Notes: generated from the letters alone by a model not told the origin. A stretch of 64,000 bases of DNA from an uncultured Bacteroidales bacterium (GCA_937898885.1 CALDKD010000090.1:1-64000), one strand, 5' to 3'. Shown: positions 34,074 to 42,561, counted from the stretch's first letter. Translations and numbers: made by a program.

Positions 34074-34434
34074 CGCCAGTAACCTCAGTGATCCTGTACT
34101 CAATCCTCGGATTCCTCTTGTCCGTAAACTTCCTCGCGTTTATAGCCACGCACAGGTTGTCGTTCCTTATGGCCCCGCACATCTGCAGGCAGTCCAGAAT
34201 TATCTTGAAAGCGTTGTCCAGGTCGTGCCTCATACTGGTGAAGTACACGTCGCAGTCCAGGCGAAAGAGACGGCTTATGCCGCGGCCCCTCAGGCTGCAC
34301 TGCATGTAGAAGGCGTTCTCGTACTCCTCCAGCCTGGCCTGCTTGCACAGCGTGCCGTGCCCGTCCCTCTCCACTATGCGGTAGCAGTTGCTCTTCGACG
34401 GCACCTCGCCGTATATCACCATCATGCCGTCCAT
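34063..34434 (-). CDS. RusA-family Holliday-junction resolvase
   Basis: 123 residues from ATG 34434. The N-terminal IYGEVPSKSNCYRI strand, followed by RHDLDNAFKIILDCLQ (Asp71, Asp73, Asp81) and IRNDN (Asp92), matches the acidic active site and fold of RusA endonucleases, which cut four-way DNA junctions as dimers. Length is typical (~120). It sits between the DUF3127 protein and the initiator, as in many phage recombination/replication modules. An earlier ATG at 34476 would overlap the upstream gene and adds no family residues. Confidence 0.85.
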   Translation of the reverse strand: MDGMMVIYGEVPSKSNCYRIVERDGHGTLCKQARLEEYENAFYMQCSLRGRGISRLFRLDCDVYFTSMRHDLDNAFKIILDCLQMCGAIRNDNLCVAINARKFTDKRNPRIEYRITEVTGDGR

Positions 34435-34438
34435 AGCC

Positions 34439-34750
34439 TCACTCCCCGAACAGCGTGTTGTCAAGAGGCTCCACACGGTAGGCCCTCACCTCGTTAATCC
34501 AGCGTCCGTTGTACTCGCGCGCGTCAACGGAGAACGTCACCCTGTAGGGGAAGCCCTCCCGTATCGCGGCCTTCCCTATAGCGTCCTCACCCCTGAGCGA
34601 GAAGCACACGCGCTGCGGATACCTCTCCGCCGTTTCCAGCACGAACTCCTGCGCCATCCACCTGCGGCCACCCTGGCCCACTCCGCTGCGCGGCTCCATC
34701 ACCGCGATTATCTTTCCCTTCAGCTCGAGGGACGTAACCTGACTCTCCAT
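34439..34750 (-). CDS. DUF3127 OB-fold protein (SSB-like)
   Basis: 103 residues. ELKGKIIAVMEPRSGVGQG..W..QEFVLET and VTFSVDAREYNGRW.NEV.AYRVEP are the hallmark strands of DUF3127, an OB-fold family found almost only in Bacteroidetes and their phages and thought to bind single-stranded DNA. The last residues TLFGE are acidic/aromatic, as in SSB tails. It lies directly upstream of the resolvase, which fits a recombination/replication module. Confidence 0.8.
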   Translation of the reverse strand: MESQVTSLELKGKIIAVMEPRSGVGQGGRRWMAQEFVLETAERYPQRVCFSLRGEDAIGKAAIREGFPYRVTFSVDAREYNGRWINEVRAYRVEPLDNTLFGE

Positions 34751-34796
34751 AATCCTTGTCCGTTAGTAATACAATAATTGTCTTGTCATCATCCCG

Positions 34797-35837
34797 TCAC
34801 ACCGTGCCGTACAGCAGGGCGCTCACGTAGTCCTTGTCCCACATCTCCAGGTCAATCACCTCGCTCGGCTCCGCCGAGCAGCTCTTGGTCAGGTGGATGC
34901 ACACGAGGCCCACCACCTCGACCCCCGGGTTCTCCAGCTCGAGAAGCATCTTATAGACGTTGACCTGCGCCGTCACGTACGGTATGTTCACCTTGCACGT
35001 GCGCTTGATGTCCGCTATCACCACCTTGTCCCTGCCGGCGTGGAAGACCTTGTCTATCCTGCTGGCGTAGATGCCGTACGTGTTCCTGTCGCTCACCAGC
35101 CACTCCGAGCACATATGCCTCAGTCCGCGCTCGCGGCACAGGCGTATGTAGTCAGCCACCTCCCTGGAGCCGTCATATATGCCCGTCTCGTCCCACAGCT
35201 GGCATCCGTCGTGCGCCCTCACGCCACCGGCGCGGGCGGCGGCCAGCACATCCTCCGGCACGTGCCGGTACTCGTCGGGGCAGAGGCGCGAGCGTATCCT
35301 TCCCGTTATGCCGGAGTACAGCCTCCCGTCCGCGGGGTCCCAGTACTCGTGCGTATCCTCAAAGAACCGCAGGGGGCAGGGTTTCAGCGTCGTAAAATAC
35401 GACTCTATGTCCTCCAGCCACTCACGCCGGGCGGCGCAGGCGTCCCTCAGCCAGACCGGCCCGGTCTCCTGCAGGTTACGGAACCTCTCTGTCACCCCTC
35501 GCAAGGCGTCCTCCACCGCCGGCAGCCGCCTGTCACCATCCTCAAGCATGGCATAGACGTCACGCAGCTCACCCGCCGACGCGGCGGTCAGCAGGCTCGC
35601 GGCCAGCCCGCTGACCCTCGCGCTGTCCTCCGCGTCACTGAGCAGCCTGTGTCTCAGCGCGGAGCGCGCTCCGACCGCAGTCTCCTCCGGCTCCTCCACG
35701 GCGAGCCCGCGCCGCTGTCCTTCACCCGGCGAGCCCGCGCCGGCATCCGGCGCGTCCGTCACCCTTACCAACACAATCACCACGGCCGCCAACACGGCAA
35801 AGGCCGCAATCAACACCCAAATACCCCAGACATCCAT
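34797..35837 (-). CDS. Membrane-anchored PD-(D/E)XK nuclease (RecB/Cas4-like)
   Basis: 346 residues from ATG 35837, whose A is shared with the upstream TGA. Residues ~4-26 are a transmembrane helix (WVLIAAFAVLAAVVIVLV), then a charged linker to ~130. The C-terminal ~190 residues carry the nuclease core: HEYWDP, then a conserved Glu (CSEWLVSD), SRIDKVF near 256-262, ADIKRT near 272 and YVTAQVNVYKML. These match exonuclease motifs D, (E/D)xK and QxxxY of the RecB family. The usual C-terminal Fe-S cysteines of Cas4 are not clear. A membrane tether on a phage recombination nuclease is unusual; it may place end processing at the envelope. Confidence 0.75.
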   Translation of the reverse strand: MDVWGIWVLIAAFAVLAAVVIVLVRVTDAPDAGAGSPGEGQRRGLAVEEPEETAVGARSALRHRLLSDAEDSARVSGLAASLLTAASAGELRDVYAMLEDGDRRLPAVEDALRGVTERFRNLQETGPVWLRDACAARREWLEDIESYFTTLKPCPLRFFEDTHEYWDPADGRLYSGITGRIRSRLCPDEYRHVPEDVLAAARAGGVRAHDGCQLWDETGIYDGSREVADYIRLCRERGLRHMCSEWLVSDRNTYGIYASRIDKVFHAGRDKVVIADIKRTCKVNIPYVTAQVNVYKMLLELENPGVEVVGLVCIHLTKSCSAEPSEVIDLEMWDKDYVSALLYGTV

Positions 35838-36013
35838 CACTTACCGTCTTTAAAATCCTTAACCGTCCTCACGAGGACCCACACGCTCACCACGCAGAAC
35901 GCCGCGTACGGCCACCACGTCTGGTGGTGGCACATGTTCCACACCGCGGTCGCGGCGCAGCACGCCACCCACAGCGACACGAGCACAACCTGCCACACGA
36001 ACTCGTCCCTCAT
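35837..36013 (-). CDS. 58-residue two-helix membrane protein
   Basis: Reads MRDEFVWQVVLVSLWVACCA... with two hydrophobic helices (residues ~7-27 and ~33-50) separated by NMCHHQTWW and ending in a basic tail (VRTVKDFKDGK). It sits immediately before the membrane-anchored nuclease, sharing a TGATG stop/start, which suggests the two act together at the membrane. No known family; holin-like size, but the early-operon position argues against a lysis role. Confidence 0.6.
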   Translation of the reverse strand: MRDEFVWQVVLVSLWVACCAATAVWNMCHHQTWWPYAAFCVVSVWVLVRTVKDFKDGK

Positions 36014-36016
36014 CTC

Positions 36017-36206
36017 TCACCAGCTTGCGTTGTGATACTGTATCGCCTGCAGGCGCACCCTAACCATCGTCTCGGTGGGCTCGCCTATCCACAGCCCGCA
36101 CACGGCCTTGCGCACCGTGTTCCGGCTGACGCCGCACTCCTCCGCCAGGCTGTTGATCATACCCCACTCATTATACTTGAGCGGCTTGTTGCTGCGGGCA
36201 ACCTCC

Positions 36207-36220
<14 letters not shown>
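36017..36220 (-). CDS. Small helix-turn-helix DNA-binding protein
   Basis: 67 residues from ATG 36220 (MTRIEEVARSNKPLKYNEWG). The segment MINSLAEECGVSRNTVRKAV is a clear helix-turn-helix with the recognition helix SRNTVRKAV. It overlaps the upstream gene by 14 bases. It is probably a transcription regulator of the early or late genes. An earlier in-frame ATG at 36298 lies inside the upstream gene and gives an implausible N-terminus. Confidence 0.7.
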
Positions 36221-36958
<738 letters not shown>

Positions 36959-36971
<13 letters not shown>

Positions 36972-37267
36972 ACTGGCATGGCATCAAGGACCTCCATAGC
37001 CTCGCGGGTGCAAGGTATGACCTCTATCACTCCCAGCACCGTCATCCTCGGCACCGTCACCGTGAACCTGTTGTCTCCACTGCTCCGGCGCTTCGCGCAG
37101 ATACCCTCCACGGCCAGCTGTGACAGTGAGGCGGCTCCGTCCCATTTCCATACCCTGCGCACGTCGGTAAGCACGGCCTCATCGCCCCGACGGCTCTCAA
37201 CGTAGCCGTAGAACACTCCCGCGCGGTTGGCGCGGATGATACACTTCACTTTTCTCTCTTCTTCCAT
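36959..37267 (-). CDS. DUF6948-like small phage protein
   Basis: 102 residues. The segment AGVFYGYVESRRGDEAVLTDVRRVWKW.GA.SLSQLA is a pattern I recognise from short Bacteroidetes phage proteins of this family (beta barrel, function unknown). It overlaps the Gly-repeat gene by 13 bases. Upstream (37268-37375) is a 108-bp AT-rich gap that may hold a promoter; no gene is visible there. Confidence 0.65.
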
Positions 37268-37375
37268 CTCATTTGATATTTAAAGGTTAAACAACTCTTT
37301 CTTTAAAATCCGGCTATCCTCACGGACCGCCAGATCCGTTTTGTCAACATATAAACACAAGTTCTGCAAACATTC

Positions 37376-37546
37376 TCAACCCCCACGCTTGGGAGCCGCT
37401 ATCCTTCCCTTTCGCTCCAGCCGGTGCGCCGCCAGCCTGCCCATCCTCACGATGTTCTGCTCGCGCAGGCTCATGCCCTTACCCTCCCTCAGCAGCCCGA
37501 TGGCCCTGACGAGCGCGTCCCTGTCCCTGTCGCTAATACAATACAT
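37376..37546 (-). CDS. Small basic early protein
   Basis: 56 residues from ATG 37546 (MYCISDRDRDALVRAIG), helical, with a basic C-terminus (AAHRLERKGRIAAPKRGG). Its start lies one base after the stop of the upstream 42-residue gene, which decides against the longer reading from 37576. Probably nucleic-acid-binding by charge; no family recognised. Confidence 0.55.
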   Translation of the reverse strand: MYCISDRDRDALVRAIGLLREGKGMSLREQNIVRMGRLAAHRLERKGRIAAPKRGG

Positions 37547-37547
37547 A

Positions 37548-37676
37548 TCACCTTCTGTCACCGAGGAGGAAATCACTCAGCTCATCCCAATCCTTACGCT
37601 TCTCGTACACATAACGTATCCACGCTGTCCATAGCCGCAATCCGGATATAAGATTGTTGATTTTCCTGAAACACAT
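37548..37676 (-). CDS. 42-residue early micro-protein
   Basis: Frame MCFRKINNLISGLRLWTAWI... ending FLLGDRR and stop. It starts one base after the stop of the excisionase-like gene and ends one base before the next start, an exact fit in the operon. Amphipathic helix with three Trp. Function unknown. Confidence 0.55.
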   Translation of the reverse strand: MCFRKINNLISGLRLWTAWIRYVYEKRKDWDELSDFLLGDRR

Positions 37677-37677
37677 A

Positions 37678-37902
37678 TCATCCTCCGATTATGTAGCTGT
37701 CAATCTCTCTCTTGAAGAAATAGTTCTTGCCTCCACGCTGATGACAGGGTATCTCGCCCTGGCCCACGCGCTTCCTCAGTGTCGGCACTGATATTTCCAG
37801 ATACTGGGCCGCCTTGGTCTCTGTCCAGACGTCCTCATTCCGGGCCTCAAAAAGACCTGTTATTCTTGCGGCAATCCGCTCTATGTCAACCTCCGTCAGC
37901 AT
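37678..37902 (-). CDS. Excisionase-like MerR/HTH_17 DNA-binding protein
   Basis: 74 residues. VWTETKAAQYLEISVPTLRKRVGQGEIPCHQRGGKNYFFKREIDSYI is the classic winged-helix of excisionases and HTH_17 proteins: helix-turn-helix, then wing, then a final helix. It is the first gene of the early operon, immediately next to the control region and repressor. This position suits an excisionase or an early regulator (Cro-like role). The known function of the family is bending DNA at attachment sites or repressing promoters. Confidence 0.75.
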   Translation of the reverse strand: MLTEVDIERIAARITGLFEARNEDVWTETKAAQYLEISVPTLRKRVGQGEIPCHQRGGKNYFFKREIDSYIIGG

Positions 37903-37907
37903 TACTC

Positions 37908-37924
37908 AAAAGTTTTCAACTTTT
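37908..37924. promoter_or_regulatory. Operator candidate by the early promoter
   Basis: A 17-bp palindrome, AAAAGTT TTC AACTTTT, lies 6 bp upstream of the excisionase-like start. It is in the divergent region between early operon and repressor and is a likely binding site for one of the two regulators. Confidence 0.5.
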
Positions 37925-38041
37925 CGCTACTCGCAACCTCTGAGATAAGCGTTTTTTTGCATACCTTCGCATCTTGCGTATTTGCGAATACATTTGCTTA
38001 CCCATTTCGGAAGCAAAATAAGCTAATTATTGCCAAAACAC

Positions 38042-38053
38042 GCAATATATTGC
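38042..38053. promoter_or_regulatory. Operator candidate, GCAATATATTGC
   Basis: A perfect 12-bp palindrome in the middle of the repressor leader, about 53 bp before the repressor ATG. Its half-site resembles other TTGC/GCAA steps nearby (CTTGCGTA, TTTGCGAA). Confidence 0.4.
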
Positions 38054-38079
38054 TCGCTTTATTACTAATGTTGTACAAT

Positions 38080-38094
38080 TTAGAAGAGTTCTAA
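38080..38094. promoter_or_regulatory. Operator candidate next to the repressor start
   Basis: A 15-bp palindrome, TTAGAA GAG TTCTAA, lies 11 bp before the repressor ATG. It is well placed for autoregulation. Confidence 0.5.
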
Positions 38095-38105
38095 AAAAGC
38101 AAACT

Positions 38106-38498
38106 ATGGAACAAACATTAAATCAAAAGATTAGCATCGTTATCAAGATACACAAAGATACGAATGCACATTTTTGCAAATTAACAGGATTGTCTACAAG
38201 AACATTATCAGGACAGATTTCGGGTGCCAATCAGGTGTCTGTCAATACCGTCATCGCACTGTTGAAGACATATCCAGATATATCTCCAGACTGGTTGCTG
38301 CTTGACGAAGGCGAAATGTTTCGTACAAATAACGCCCTATTTAACCAAATTAATGAAAACGGTAGCAACATACAGGGTATCAACGTGAATACTCAGCAGC
38401 GCGAACTGATAGATGTTATTAAAAGTCAGGACGAACGTCTAAGAAGTAAAGACCAGCAAATTGAGCGTTTATTGACAAAATTGTTTGATGATAAATAA
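38106..38498 (+). CDS. Phage repressor with XRE-type helix-turn-helix
   Basis: 130 residues. Residues ~5-65 form a helix-turn-helix domain (CKLTGLSTRTLSGQISGANQ) ending in the DISPDWLLLDEGEMFR motif typical of Bacteroidetes phage repressors. The C-terminal ~45 residues are a coiled coil (DERLRSKDQQIERLLTKLF) for oligomerisation. There is no LexA-type peptidase domain, so induction is not by classical self-cleavage. It is divergent from the early operon across a region with three palindromes, the classic lysogeny-switch layout. It is the first of four plus-strand genes. Confidence 0.85.
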   Translation: MEQTLNQKISIVIKIHKDTNAHFCKLTGLSTRTLSGQISGANQVSVNTVIALLKTYPDISPDWLLLDEGEMFRTNNALFNQINENGSNIQGINVNTQQRELIDVIKSQDERLRSKDQQIERLLTKLFDDK

Positions 38499-38503
38499 AC
38501 CGT

Positions 38504-38920
38504 ATGTCTGAGAAATCCGCCAAGAAAAAGTCGGCTATTCTGGAATTCTTGTTTCCTATGGGTATAATCATTGTGGTACTAACGGTTTTCATATTATTCG
38601 TAAGCAGGCAAACGACAAAGCCTTATCAATACTGCGACAGGCTTCCGAAGTATTTCATCATAGACAGGAGCCGCTGCATACACATTACCGACAGCTGCCC
38701 CGTACTGCGCCAGCTCGACATAGACAAGGCCGCCTACTCAGGCATACCGGTATCTCAGGAGTTCCTGTTGTCCTCGGATTACACAGACTTCTGCTCGCAG
38801 TGCGTTGATCCGGCGAGCGCGGCCCTGATAGACAGCATCAGCCATACCGCCCTGAAGCGCCAGCGCGTGCTGTTCAAGAAGCATCGCTACACCAGCCCCT
38901 ACTACAACAAATTACCCTAA
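38504..38920 (+). CDS. Single-pass membrane protein, lysogenic operon
   Basis: 138 residues. A basic N-terminus (MSEKSAKKKSA) precedes one transmembrane helix (residues ~16-35, FPMGIIIVVLTVFILFV). The rest would be outside the cytoplasm and contains five cysteines (YCDR, RCIH, SCPVL, FCSQC) that could form disulphides. It starts 5 bases after the repressor stop, so it is expressed in the prophage state. A superinfection-exclusion or host-protective role is inferred from position and topology. Confidence 0.6.
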   Translation: MSEKSAKKKSAILEFLFPMGIIIVVLTVFILFVSRQTTKPYQYCDRLPKYFIIDRSRCIHITDSCPVLRQLDIDKAAYSGIPVSQEFLLSSDYTDFCSQCVDPASAALIDSISHTALKRQRVLFKKHRYTSPYYNKLP

Positions 38921-38933
38921 CAAATATACAAGT

Positions 38934-39344
38934 ATGAAATTATTGAAAATTATCGGAGCGTTCGTCTATGCCGTCCTGGCATCGTATCTCATCTGGCTGC
39001 TGTTTCACTGGCTGACCCCCTTAGTTATGTCTTTCAGCACTATATGGAAACTGCTCTTGCTGGTTTTGGTATTTGAGCCAATAATCGTGGGCTTGCTCAT
39101 ATCTGCCGCGGCTATTATTGCCACTCCAGTGTTTATGCTACTGAAGAACACGAGCGCTGCCGCAAAGGTGTTGATAAGCATTCCGTTTCTCTTTCACTGC
39201 TTCTCCTCCGCCAGGCTTCCCTGGTTGCTTGACATACCGTACAATGCGATTCCCGTTATAATTGCAATCAGCATATCAATATCTGCGCTGTGCATATTCG
39301 GAGCAATTGTGTCTGCCGTTTTCAAAAGCGAAGAATTCAAATAG
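38934..39344 (+). CDS. Four-helix membrane protein, lysogenic operon
   Basis: 136 residues, almost entirely hydrophobic, with about four transmembrane helices (around residues 5-25, 37-67, 75-92 and 105-130). No transporter motif recognised. It lies between two other membrane-protein genes downstream of the repressor and is probably co-transcribed with it. Likely partner of the flanking proteins; exclusion of other phages is a reasonable but unproven guess. Confidence 0.6.
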   Translation: MKLLKIIGAFVYAVLASYLIWLLFHWLTPLVMSFSTIWKLLLLVLVFEPIIVGLLISAAAIIATPVFMLLKNTSAAAKVLISIPFLFHCFSSARLPWLLDIPYNAIPVIIAISISISALCIFGAIVSAVFKSEEFK

Positions 39345-39349
39345 CAACT

Positions 39350-39721
39350 ATGTCTGACGTAATCAAGGGAGCTGCACTAATAGGATGGTGGGCTTTGTCA
39401 TTAACAGGCATCCCTGAGGGAGCCGATTTATGGACATGGATAGCTGCATTCGAGCCGCTTATCATCGGATTGATATGCATATTGCTTGTGTTTGCGGTAA
39501 ACTTATTCGGCTACGACATCAAGAATGATATAAGGGAATTGTCAGTCGTAGGTCCTTGCGCCATCATACCGGTTGTTGTTCCGCTTGTCTGGGTTCACAC
39601 GCCAGAATTCGTAATTTCACGGATAATCAAGACAATCTTACTTGTTGTGTTTATCTCTGTGTACGCTATGCGGCCGTATCTACAGCAAGAGCGGCGCAAG
39701 ACGAACTCACACCGCTCCTAA
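39350..39721 (+). CDS. Multi-helix membrane protein, lysogenic operon
   Basis: 123 residues from ATG 39350 (MSDVIKGAALIGWW). Four predicted transmembrane helices. It starts 5 bases after the upstream stop, and a longer reading from 39290 would overlap that gene. Its middle motif WIAAFEPLIIGLICILLVF echoes VFEPIIVGLLISAAAII of the preceding protein, so the two are probably diverged duplicates. Last gene of the repressor operon. Confidence 0.6.
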   Translation: MSDVIKGAALIGWWALSLTGIPEGADLWTWIAAFEPLIIGLICILLVFAVNLFGYDIKNDIRELSVVGPCAIIPVVVPLVWVHTPEFVISRIIKTILLVVFISVYAMRPYLQQERRKTNSHRS

Positions 39722-39796
39722 TTTTGAAAATGTTCCAGATTTTAAAAATTAGGCTGTAAAGTTAGGCTTTCGGCGCCACAAAAACAAGAGTCCGTC

Positions 39797-40035
39797 TCAC
39801 TTTATCTCCTTGTGAGCCTCCAGATACCCGTCGCGCAACGGTATGCTGATTATGAAGCACACGTCATCCATGGTGACGGAATAGTCAAACTCTTCGCCGT
39901 CCCTTCCCGTCATCTTCACGGAAGGGCTGTTGTAAACCTTCAGGGACTTGAACATCGGCTGACCATATTCTCCACAAGAACCTCACGCGCGCTGTTCTCC
40001 ACGTCAAGCTGCGTGAGCGGACGCTTGGCGTCCAT
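39797..40035 (-). pseudogene. Gene downstream of integrase, broken by a one-base deletion
   Basis: ATG 40035 reads MDAKRPLTQLDVENSAREVLVE, then stops. Another frame continues YGQPMFKSLKVYNSPSVKM... to a stop at 39797. The length, 239 bp, is one short of 80 codons. Changing AA to AAA at the junction (about 39967) joins the two as ...LVEKYGQPMFKSL. It starts 1 base after the integrase stop, so it was co-expressed. Function unknown. Confidence 0.65.
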
Positions 40036-40036
40036 A

Positions 40037-41200
40037 TCACAGCATCTTGTTCAACATCTCCGCCTGCCTCTCTATCGAGGTGTTCAGCACCTTCGCGTAG
40101 ATCTGCGTCTCGCGTATGTTGGTGTGGCCCAGCATACGCGCCAGCGTCGGCATGGACACGTCGTTAGCCAGCGTCACCGTCGTGGCGAACGTGTGACGCG
40201 CTATGTGGCTGCTCAGCGACCTCCTCAGCCCCGCCGCTATGCCGATGCCCTTCAGTATCCTGTTGTAGTGCTGGTTGTCCGGCACGGTGAGCCGGAAGCC
40301 GTATCTCTCCAGCACCTCCATCGCCGGCCGCAGCACCGGAGCGTAGAACCTGGTGCCTGTCTTGACCCTCGTGCCGTCTATGTAATACATGTCTCCCCTC
40401 CTCACGCAGTCGCGCTCAAAGTCGAAAGCGTCAAGGTCGGCCCACGCCAGTCCGGTGTAGCACTGGAACACGAACAGGTCACGCACCATCGCCGCCGTGG
40501 CGTCCGCTATCTCCAGGCCGCGTATCCTCATCAGCTCCGGCTCCGTCAGCGGCACGCGCGGCTTGTGCCTCCCGTGCTTGTCCTGGAACACGCGGTATGG
40601 CGTGTCCTGTATCAGTCCCTGCCTGAGCGCCGCGTTCACGTACGGCTTGATCCTCTTGTGGTAGTTGTGCAGCGTGGTCTGCTCCCTCTCCGGTCCGGTC
40701 TTACGGAGCCAGTTGTCGAACGCCTGTATGTTCTCTGGCGTTAGGTCGCGCACCGTCCTCACGAGCCCGCTGTCACGCAGCGCTTCCAGCGCGCAGCGGT
40801 GGGCCCGCTCCGTCGATGGACGCAGGTGCCTGCCCTCCATCTCCCTCAGCGCGAACAGGAAGAAGTCCGAGCCGGAGCCCTGCCGCTCGTTGTCAAGAAC
40901 CGCCCTCAGCGCCTCCGGCGATGGCGTGCGTCCGTCTTCCGTCACCTGCAGGAGCACAGCGTTGACGTGCCTGATGGTGCCGAGCAGCGAGCAGTTCAGG
41001 CGGTTCGCGTCACCGTGCCTGCACACCAGGCCGCGCTCCGCATCCCACTGTCTTGACGTCACCGCCACGTCGGTGCCCAGGTACATGCTTCTCCTGAGCT
41101 CTCCGAAATATACAAGAATCTCGATTTTTCCCGCACCGCCGGGAACGGCCTGGTGCTTCCTGTCAAACACCGCCTTCACTGTCCATTTTCCCATACCCAT
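40037..41200 (-). CDS. int: Tyrosine recombinase, phage integrase
   Basis: 387 residues. The N-terminal arm-binding and SAM-like core-binding domains (to ~210) precede the catalytic domain. Visible catalytic motifs: RVKTGTRFYAPV (Lys), HIARHTFAT near 331 (His-x-x-Arg), LGHTNIRETQIYAKV near 358-368 (His and nucleophile Tyr). The first catalytic Arg position is Ala (CYTGLAWADL near 244), a feature shared with IntDOT-like Bacteroides recombinases. It lies at the prophage end next to tRNA-Thr and would catalyse integration and, with the excisionase-like protein, excision. Confidence 0.92.
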   Translation of the reverse strand: MGMGKWTVKAVFDRKHQAVPGGAGKIEILVYFGELRRSMYLGTDVAVTSRQWDAERGLVCRHGDANRLNCSLLGTIRHVNAVLLQVTEDGRTPSPEALRAVLDNERQGSGSDFFLFALREMEGRHLRPSTERAHRCALEALRDSGLVRTVRDLTPENIQAFDNWLRKTGPEREQTTLHNYHKRIKPYVNAALRQGLIQDTPYRVFQDKHGRHKPRVPLTEPELMRIRGLEIADATAAMVRDLFVFQCYTGLAWADLDAFDFERDCVRRGDMYYIDGTRVKTGTRFYAPVLRPAMEVLERYGFRLTVPDNQHYNRILKGIGIAAGLRRSLSSHIARHTFATTVTLANDVSMPTLARMLGHTNIRETQIYAKVLNTSIERQAEMLNKML

Positions 41201-41205
41201 TTTCC

Positions 41206-41248
41206 TGCTCTACCGCCTGCTCTACCAAATTGGAAGTCTGGTAGAGCA
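41206..41248. other. Repeated tRNA-like segment beside integrase (att or arm sites)
   Basis: TGCTCTACC occurs at 41206-41214 and again at 41218-41226. TGCTCTACCA (41218-41227) is also inverted at 41239-41248 around an 11-base centre. The same TGCTCTACCAA occurs in the D-arm of the tRNA-Thr at 41422-41432. These may be integrase arm/core sites or a relic of an earlier attachment. The rest of the gap to 41374 shows no gene. Confidence 0.45.
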
Positions 41249-41374
41249 AACATTGTTAATTACGGTTAAAAACACTCTCAGTTCAGTTAACTAAACTTGC
41301 AATGCGGCTCCGTAACCAATTGAAAATGAGTGCAGTTTGTTGATTGTTAGTGTTTTACGCAACCATCATCCAAG

Positions 41375-41447
<73 letters not shown>

Positions 41448-41470
41448 GATGGTTTTTGTTTTTGACGGCG

Positions 41471-41478
41471 CGAAGGTA
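41471..41478 (-). promoter_or_regulatory. -7 element of tRNA-Thr promoter
   Basis: TACCTTCG on the minus strand, a close match to the Bacteroidetes TAnnTTTG element, 24 bp upstream of the mature tRNA 5' end. Confidence 0.5.
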
Positions 41479-41530
41479 GTGATTTTTGGTGGGAAATCAC
41501 ACTTTGGCAGGCAAATTTTCTATACCGGAA

Positions 41531-42538
41531 TTATTCTATCCAGTATTTCTTGCCGTTGATGATGTTTATGGCACCGTGTTGCAGAGTCTCAAGCCTCTCG
41601 CCACTGGTGTTGTAGATATAGCCATCAGACAACTTGCCGGCAGAATGTGGCGTTACTTTTGTTATGTCAACACCAAGGCACTCGGTAAGATACACCTCTG
41701 CGTAACGCTGGCCCAACATACGGTATCCTGCGGAGTTGAAATGAAGATAATCACTCTGGCAGGGGCATCCCTCGGACGATACAATGTGTGCGGTAGGGAT
41801 AACCTGCGGAAGCTTGCCAATACTTCTGTTGGCACCTGCGCACTGTCCTTTGCGCTTGGAGTCTCCACGCACAGCCTCGCCTGCCAGCAACGGCACACTG
41901 TCGGCGCTCAGGCCAAGCTCGTTCAAGATGTTCTCGTAAACCTCCTTCACATCCTTGCGCCAATAGAGATTGCCATCCTGCGCGTCGGTCTCACCCTGAT
42001 GCAGGATAACACCTTTAATCACGCCATCCTGCTGTGCCAGACGGGCACACGTAAGCAGAGCCTCCAAAGGGTTGCTGTGATAGTAAGCGTTTATCTGAGC
42101 CACCTGGTAATTCAGGCTAATTGTGCTGTTTACCTTATCTATATACGCTTTGTACTTTTTTGGATGAAACAAGTCAATTGCCGTTCCGTCAACGCCAACC
42201 ACTATCACCCCTACCCTTGCGCTGTCAGGAAGATATGTCAGCAGGGTACGTCCGAAATAATCAACAGGACCGAGCTTGGTATCGCACCGGCACAACGGCG
42301 GAACCGCCACTGACCACTGTTGCTTGGGATGATTGTCGCAGCCCACCGGAGACATCATAAGGAAACGCTCCGGAACTACTTTGTCCTGAGCCTCTATCAT
42401 TCCCTGCCCCACCATATTCGATTGGCCAATACAGAGGAATATATGGAAATCCGGGTCCGGCTCCGCATAAGTATTCTGAACTCCGGCCACACATATAAGC
42501 ACAGAGACAGAAAGCAGGCGCAATACTCTCTTAAACAT
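41531..42538 (-). CDS. Secreted SGNH acetylesterase, CE6/sialate-esterase type
   Basis: 335 residues. Signal peptide (MFKRVLRLLSVSVLICVAG). GQSNM at 38-42 gives nucleophile Ser40; LHQGETD near 197 and DYLHFNSAGYR near 268 supply oxyanion and Asp-x-x-His residues. This is the carbohydrate esterase 6 / SASA family, which removes acetyl groups from xylan or related glycans outside the cytoplasm. A ~45-residue C-terminal extension (DGYIYNTSGERL...NGKKYWIE) looks like a small beta domain. It is the first host gene beyond tRNA-Thr; transcription is convergent with nothing. Substrate is not predictable here. Confidence 0.8.
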   Translation of the reverse strand: MFKRVLRLLSVSVLICVAGVQNTYAEPDPDFHIFLCIGQSNMVGQGMIEAQDKVVPERFLMMSPVGCDNHPKQQWSVAVPPLCRCDTKLGPVDYFGRTLLTYLPDSARVGVIVVGVDGTAIDLFHPKKYKAYIDKVNSTISLNYQVAQINAYYHSNPLEALLTCARLAQQDGVIKGVILHQGETDAQDGNLYWRKDVKEVYENILNELGLSADSVPLLAGEAVRGDSKRKGQCAGANRSIGKLPQVIPTAHIVSSEGCPCQSDYLHFNSAGYRMLGQRYAEVYLTECLGVDITKVTPHSAGKLSDGYIYNTSGERLETLQHGAINIINGKKYWIE

Positions 42539-42561
42539 ACTTTTCAGGTAAGAGCCAATTA

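Noticed and set aside
35837..36013. Holin of the lysis cassette
   Set aside because: Two transmembrane helices fit a holin, but the gene is in the early replication operon with no endolysin nearby.
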